A stretch of 64,000 nucleotides of DNA from Olivibacter domesticus (GTDB taxonomy: Bacteria; Bacteroidota; Bacteroidia; Sphingobacteriales; Sphingobacteriaceae). The notes beneath the pieces were generated by a model. It was not told the origin of the DNA and did no database searches. It was given only the letters and a program-made list of their open reading frames with translations. The translations under genes were made by a program, and so were the position numbers. The DNA lies in contig NZ_FOAF01000008.1 in assembly GCF_900109575.1 (NCBI RefSeq), forward strand, positions 1 through 64,000, given 5' to 3'. This document shows positions 61,475 to 64,000 of this stretch, in pieces (positions within the stretch are counted from its first letter, which is position 1; every line of letters starts with the position of its first letter).

Positions 61475-61510
61475 ACTATACTAATGTATAGTACTATACA
61501 TTAGTATAGT
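61475..61510. promoter_or_regulatory. 36-bp perfect palindrome, probable HxlR operator
   Basis: ACTATACTAATGTATAGT (61475-61492) is followed without a gap by its exact reverse complement (61493-61510). It lies just downstream of the expected start of the hxlR transcript, 17 bp before the ATG, and over the -33 region for doxX transcription. The site suits a dimeric repressor. Confidence 0.8.
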
Positions 61511-61527
61511 TGTCTTAAATTGCATAT

Positions 61528-61923
61528 ATGAGTACGCAAACGGAATCAATGAATGTAGCGGAAGTAAAAGAAGAGCATAAGGAGTTAAGGGACCATAGCA
61601 CTTGTATGGGAATGATACAGCCTGTACAGGATGCATTATACGTGCTTAATGGTAAATGGAAGTTGCCTATCATTATTTCTTTATCATTTGGAAATAAAAG
61701 GTTTAGTGAGATGGCAAGGGAAATACCTAAAATAACTGACCGAATGTTGTCAAAAGAATTGCGGGAATTAGAAATGAATCAGTTAGTAAAAAGAACCGTA
61801 TACGATACTGTACCTGTGGTGGTTGAATATTCGTTAACTGATTACGGTAGTTCACTAGATCCTGCCATCAGTGAACTACGTAAATGGGGAATTCAACATC
61901 GAGAACGGATTACTCGTAAATGA
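61528..61923 (+). CDS. HxlR family winged-helix regulator, single cysteine
   Basis: A 131-residue winged-helix protein. The family core is DALYVLNGKWKLPIIISLSFG, KRFSEMAREIPKITDRMLSKEL and KRTVYDTVPVVVEYSLTDYG. Cys26 (HSTCMGM) is the only cysteine. In YodB, CatR and HypR of Bacillus an N-terminal cysteine senses quinones or disulfide stress. Here Cys26 is four residues further from the conserved Trp than in YodB. It is divergent from doxX and azoR, classic targets of such regulators, and next to a 36-bp palindrome that should be its binding site. Confidence 0.93.
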   Translation: MSTQTESMNVAEVKEEHKELRDHSTCMGMIQPVQDALYVLNGKWKLPIIISLSFGNKRFSEMAREIPKITDRMLSKELRELEMNQLVKRTVYDTVPVVVEYSLTDYGSSLDPAISELRKWGIQHRERITRK

Positions 61924-62075
61924 TTGCTGCTTTGCTTACGTACACTCAATCTCGCGACGAGCTATCCGATATGAATGGCTCAAATAATCTTTTCAAAAAA
62001 TTAAAATTTTGGATGGCAAAGTTTGTTGAGATAGGTTTTTATTCCTACTTTGGCTCCATCTTTGAAAAATATAGG

Positions 62076-62098
62076 CGGAACTGTTATGTTTAGTTCCG
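62076..62098 (+). promoter_or_regulatory. Leader hairpin upstream of second histone H1-like gene
   Basis: CGGAACT (62076-62082) pairs with AGTTCCG (62092-62098), 30 bp before the start codon. The first H1-like gene has its hairpin 28 bp before the start. The sequences differ, so the position rather than the sequence is shared. Confidence 0.45.
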
Positions 62099-62128
62099 TA
62101 AAGCGTTAACCTTTAATTTTTAAACAAA

Positions 62129-62305
62129 ATGGAAAAATTTAATGAATTAAAAGAATTGCTGGCTTCAGCAGAACAAGATGCAGTAGCATTTTACGAAAAG
62201 GGAAATAAAGCAGCTGGTACTCGACTTCGCAATGCTTTACAACAAACTAAAAATTTGGCACAAGATATTCGTAATCACGTAACAGAGATTAAGAATAAAA
62301 AATAA
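62129..62305 (+). CDS. Histone H1-like DNA-binding protein (copy 2)
   Basis: A 58-residue protein MEKFNELKELLASAEQDAVA..., with the FYEKGNKAAGTRLRNALQQT core and a basic KNKK end. It aligns without gaps to the first copy at 15979-16155 and differs at 14 of 58 positions by eye. It belongs to the Bacteroidota histone H1-like (Hc1) proteins. It is monocistronic between the HxlR and heme oxygenase genes, with a shared terminator downstream. Confidence 0.9.
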   Translation: MEKFNELKELLASAEQDAVAFYEKGNKAAGTRLRNALQQTKNLAQDIRNHVTEIKNKK

Positions 62306-62330
62306 TAAGCTATAAAAATATAGGATTTTG

Positions 62331-62373
62331 AAAAAGAGGTTGTATCATCGATAAAATGATCAACCTCTTTTTG
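62331..62373. terminator. Bidirectional terminator between H1-like and heme oxygenase genes
   Basis: AAAAGAGGTTG pairs with CAACCTCTTTT, and inner ATCAT pairs with ATGAT, giving a long stem flanked by A-run and T-run. It lies between two convergent genes. Confidence 0.85.
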
Positions 62374-62391
62374 TACTGAGTATGTGGTAGT

Positions 62392-62958
62392 CTAGTTGTT
62401 TGGTACTTCTTCTTGTTCGAATACTTTACCAAATTGCTCGAACGTGTTTCCTGCGGCATTGATCGCTAGCGCCTCTTCTCCCTCACTACTTGCGTTTTTA
62501 TTTAGAACCTCAATGAACAAAGCCCATTTTTGTCCTGTTCCCTCACCATAACCAGAAAAAAAGGAAATGCCTTTAGTAATACCTAATTTTTCAAGCATCT
62601 TCACAATAATGCTTCCCCCCATAATTGATCCCTCCAATACATAAAGGGCACCAAGCGCTTCCTGGATATTGCCAATAGCTGGAGCATGTGCTTCCGGTGA
62701 ATCGTCGATAGTTCCTTTTAATGCTTCGATGTCATTTCTGAGATAAGAAGAATTTCTCCTATCGCCATAATCTGGTAAAACCTCTTTGGTAATATATGGT
62801 TTAATAGCTTTTTCTACCGCATTGAAATAGGCATAGAAGTATTTAAGAAAATCTGCATAATCGCCTTCATTTTTTATAGCTTTTAATTTCCTGACAACAA
62901 CTCCCTCCAATTGTTGATGAGGTGCTTTAGTTGCTTCTTTTATTTTTGTACTTAACAT
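62392..62958 (-). CDS. Biliverdin-producing heme oxygenase
   Basis: A 188-residue protein of the heme oxygenase family. The proximal histidine is His14 (TKAPHQQLEG). YFYAYFNAVEKAIKP and the distal helix ALGALYVLEGSIMGGSIIVK, with its Gly-rich kink, are visible. It opens heme to biliverdin, CO and iron. The usual length is about 190-220. It stands alone; no heme transporter gene is in the window, although the PepSY operon nearby is iron-related. The tandem TTTGTTATTCGTTATT repeats directly upstream (62966-62999) may affect expression. Confidence 0.88.
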   Translation of the reverse strand: MLSTKIKEATKAPHQQLEGVVVRKLKAIKNEGDYADFLKYFYAYFNAVEKAIKPYITKEVLPDYGDRRNSSYLRNDIEALKGTIDDSPEAHAPAIGNIQEALGALYVLEGSIMGGSIIVKMLEKLGITKGISFFSGYGEGTGQKWALFIEVLNKNASSEGEEALAINAAGNTFEQFGKVFEQEEVPNN

Positions 62959-62965
62959 ATTCTTA

Positions 62966-62999
62966 TTTGTTATTCGTTATTGTTTGTTATTCGTTATTC
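62966..62999. repeat. Short tandem repeat upstream of heme oxygenase
   Basis: Two 17-bp copies reading TTTGTTATTCGTTATTG and TTTGTTATTCGTTATTC stand in tandem 8-41 bp before the start codon of the minus-strand heme oxygenase gene. They lie in its leader or promoter. Confidence 0.6.
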
Positions 63000-63217
63000 T
63001 CCGGCATGCTGCGCGGAATTGAGTAGCTGTCTATACATCTTTTTATTCCTTATTCCGTAGTCACCACTAAATTTTGGTGTCACTATTTTAAACGGTCAAC
63101 CCTAACAAAGATTGCAAAATTTGAAGCAAAAGTTGTATGCAATCCGCTTAATTTTGTATCAATTTCGCTGGCTTATAATGAATGGAATAAGCAAACTTTA
63201 ATTAAAAAGAGTTCTCA

Positions 63218-63790
63218 ATGGAGTCTATTTTTAGTATAATCCCAACAGACTTTATTGTAAACCTAAGCAGCTTTGGGGTAAATCCGACTGTTTTTAATGT
63301 CAACCCAATTGGCATTACGCCAAATCGGGTTGACATTGTTGCAAACCCAACAGGCTTCGTTGTAAACCCAACCGTCTTTAATGTCAACCCAACCGGCATT
63401 GTGCCAAATCGGGTTGACATCGTTGCAAGCCCAACATACTTTGTTGCAAACCCAACCGTCTTTAAGGTCAACCCAACCAGCATTGTTTCAAATCAGGTTG
63501 ACATTGTTGCAAACCCAACATACTTCGTTACAAACCCAACCGTCTTTAATGTCAATCCAATCGGCATTGCGTCAAATCGGGTTGTCCTTGTTGCAAACCC
63601 AACAGACTTCATTGTAAACCTAAGCGTCTTTAAGGTCAACCCAACCGGCATTGTTTCAAATCAGGTTGCCCTTGTTGTAACACCAACAGACTTCGTTGTA
63701 AACCTAACTATCTTTGGGGTAAATCCAACCGGCATCGTAGCAGATCCAATTGTCTTTATACTAAATATAACCGTCTCCCAGCGGACTTAA
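63218..63790 (+). CDS. Heptapeptide-repeat protein of unknown function
   Basis: A 190-residue frame with an ATG start and no signal peptide. From residue 8 almost the whole chain is made of seven-residue repeats with the consensus N-P-T-x-F-x-V (for example NPTVFNV, NPTGIVP, NPTDFIV). Every four heptads form a 28-residue unit; the fourth heptad is N-R/Q-V-D-I-V-A. There are about 25 heptads. The alternate hydrophobic pattern would suit a beta-solenoid. I do not recognise a family. The minus strand (63202-63483) and another plus frame (63381-63617) are also open, so it is not certain that this one is translated. Confidence 0.5.
   Translation: MESIFSIIPTDFIVNLSSFGVNPTVFNVNPIGITPNRVDIVANPTGFVVNPTVFNVNPTGIVPNRVDIVASPTYFVANPTVFKVNPTSIVSNQVDIVANPTYFVTNPTVFNVNPIGIASNRVVLVANPTDFIVNLSVFKVNPTGIVSNQVALVVTPTDFVVNLTIFGVNPTGIVADPIVFILNITVSQRT
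63239..63775. repeat. 21-bp/84-bp hierarchical tandem repeat array
   Basis: About 25 copies of a 21-bp unit are organised into units of 84 bp (for instance GTCAACCC at 63299 and again at 63383). Each 84-bp unit contains an inverted repeat GTCAACCC...GGGTTGAC, best seen at 63299-63334 and 63383-63418, with a smaller GGCA-TTG-TGCC hairpin inside the second. Copies differ by point changes and not by frame-breaking indels. Confidence 0.85.
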
Positions 63791-63860
63791 TTTACTTTGT
63801 TATAAATCCGTTCGTTCTTATTATAACTGCATCAATCTACAATATGACCCGTCCATGCTT

Positions 63861-63878
63861 ATCCACCAACTGGTGGAT
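63861..63878. repeat. Short palindrome in the right-hand gap
   Basis: ATCCACCA and TGGTGGAT flank AC, a perfect 8-bp stem. It lies about 70 bp past the repeat gene and has no clear T-run. The last 120 bp of the window hold nothing else I can assign. Confidence 0.45.
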
Positions 63879-64000
63879 TAATCACATAGGTAAATATGGA
63901 TTTATTCACGGATTTTAAATATTCAATTGTGTTCATGATCCCTTCGGGGTTTAAACATGGTAAGTCCCTCTGACCGATAGATAAAAGCTATTTATTAGTG

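Noticed and set aside
63202-63483. Minus-strand gene of 93 codons
   Set aside because: It lies wholly within the repeat array, where all frames lacking stops in one unit stay open; the longer plus frame with non-repeat ends is preferred.
63239-63775. CRISPR array
   Set aside because: The repeats are contiguous with no unique spacers, the unit is 21/84 bp and coding-like, and no cas gene is in the window.
1-64000. tRNA genes and prophage or plasmid modules
   Set aside because: No cloverleaf with a conserved TTCGAATCC-type arm, no integrase, no phage structural or replication gene was seen on either strand.

Overview
The window is a stretch of chromosome from a Bacteroidota (Bacteroidetes), most likely a member of the Sphingobacteriaceae. 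This rests on three complete SusC/SusD outer-membrane uptake loci, each with its own ECF sigma factor and FecR-type anti-sigma factor, on promoters of the Bacteroidetes kind (TAnnTTTG at -7, TTG about 19 bp upstream), on the absence of clear Shine-Dalgarno sites, on the AT-rich base composition, and on family-typical small genes (histone H1-like, NIPSNAP, PmoA-like, DUF1680). The genus is an inference, because only the 3' tail of a 23S rRNA gene and a 5S gene are present.

Layout: 1-290 is the end of an rRNA operon with its terminator. 0.4-3.4 kb holds single housekeeping or accessory genes (flavin monooxygenase, NYN-LOTUS protein, DUF423 protein). 3.9-6.3 kb is a two-gene PmoA-like/Gfo-Idh-MocA unit. 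Three collinear minus-strand uptake loci follow: locus 1 (14.8 to 6.65 kb: sigma, FecR, SusC, SusD, exo/endonuclease/phosphatase-fold enzyme), locus 2 (27.3 to 16.2 kb: sigma, FecR, SusC, SusD, DUF5117-type zinc metalloprotease, M20 amidohydrolase) and locus 3 (45.8 to 34.7 kb: sigma, FecR, SusC, SusD, two DUF1680/GH127-type enzymes). Each SusC carries an N-terminal STN signalling domain, so substrate import is probably coupled to FecR and then to the sigma factor. The enzymes suggest phosphodiester-containing, peptide and beta-L-arabinofuranoside substrates respectively.

Between the loci lie a standalone protease pro-domain-like lipoprotein, a histone H1-like gene, a MutS-like ATPase, a PhoX-like/di-heme peroxidase pair and a metallo-hydrolase. 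From 46 kb on the genes are mixed: a Pif1-like helicase, a methyltransferase, an odd repeat-filled intergenic region, NIPSNAP, GNAT, an ABC-F ATPase divergent from an AraC regulator with a DUF417 gene, an S9 peptidase, a sugar-phosphate isomerase-like protein, a PepSY/DUF3649/DUF3325 iron-type membrane operon, an HxlR-DoxX-azoreductase redox-stress cluster around a perfect 36-bp palindrome, a second histone H1-like gene and a heme oxygenase.

The most unusual signals are noncoding or repetitive. Loci 1 and 3 have intrinsic terminators on the strand opposite to the operon, between fecR and susC, whose G-U pairs show that the plus-strand RNA is the functional one. They predict antisense RNAs of about 82 nt, like the DonS RNAs of Bacteroides. 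A small-RNA-like element occurs twice (3.78 and 15.7 kb) with the loop of its terminator hairpin inverted between copies. A heptapeptide/21-bp repeat gene sits at 63.2-63.8 kb and contains nested hairpins.
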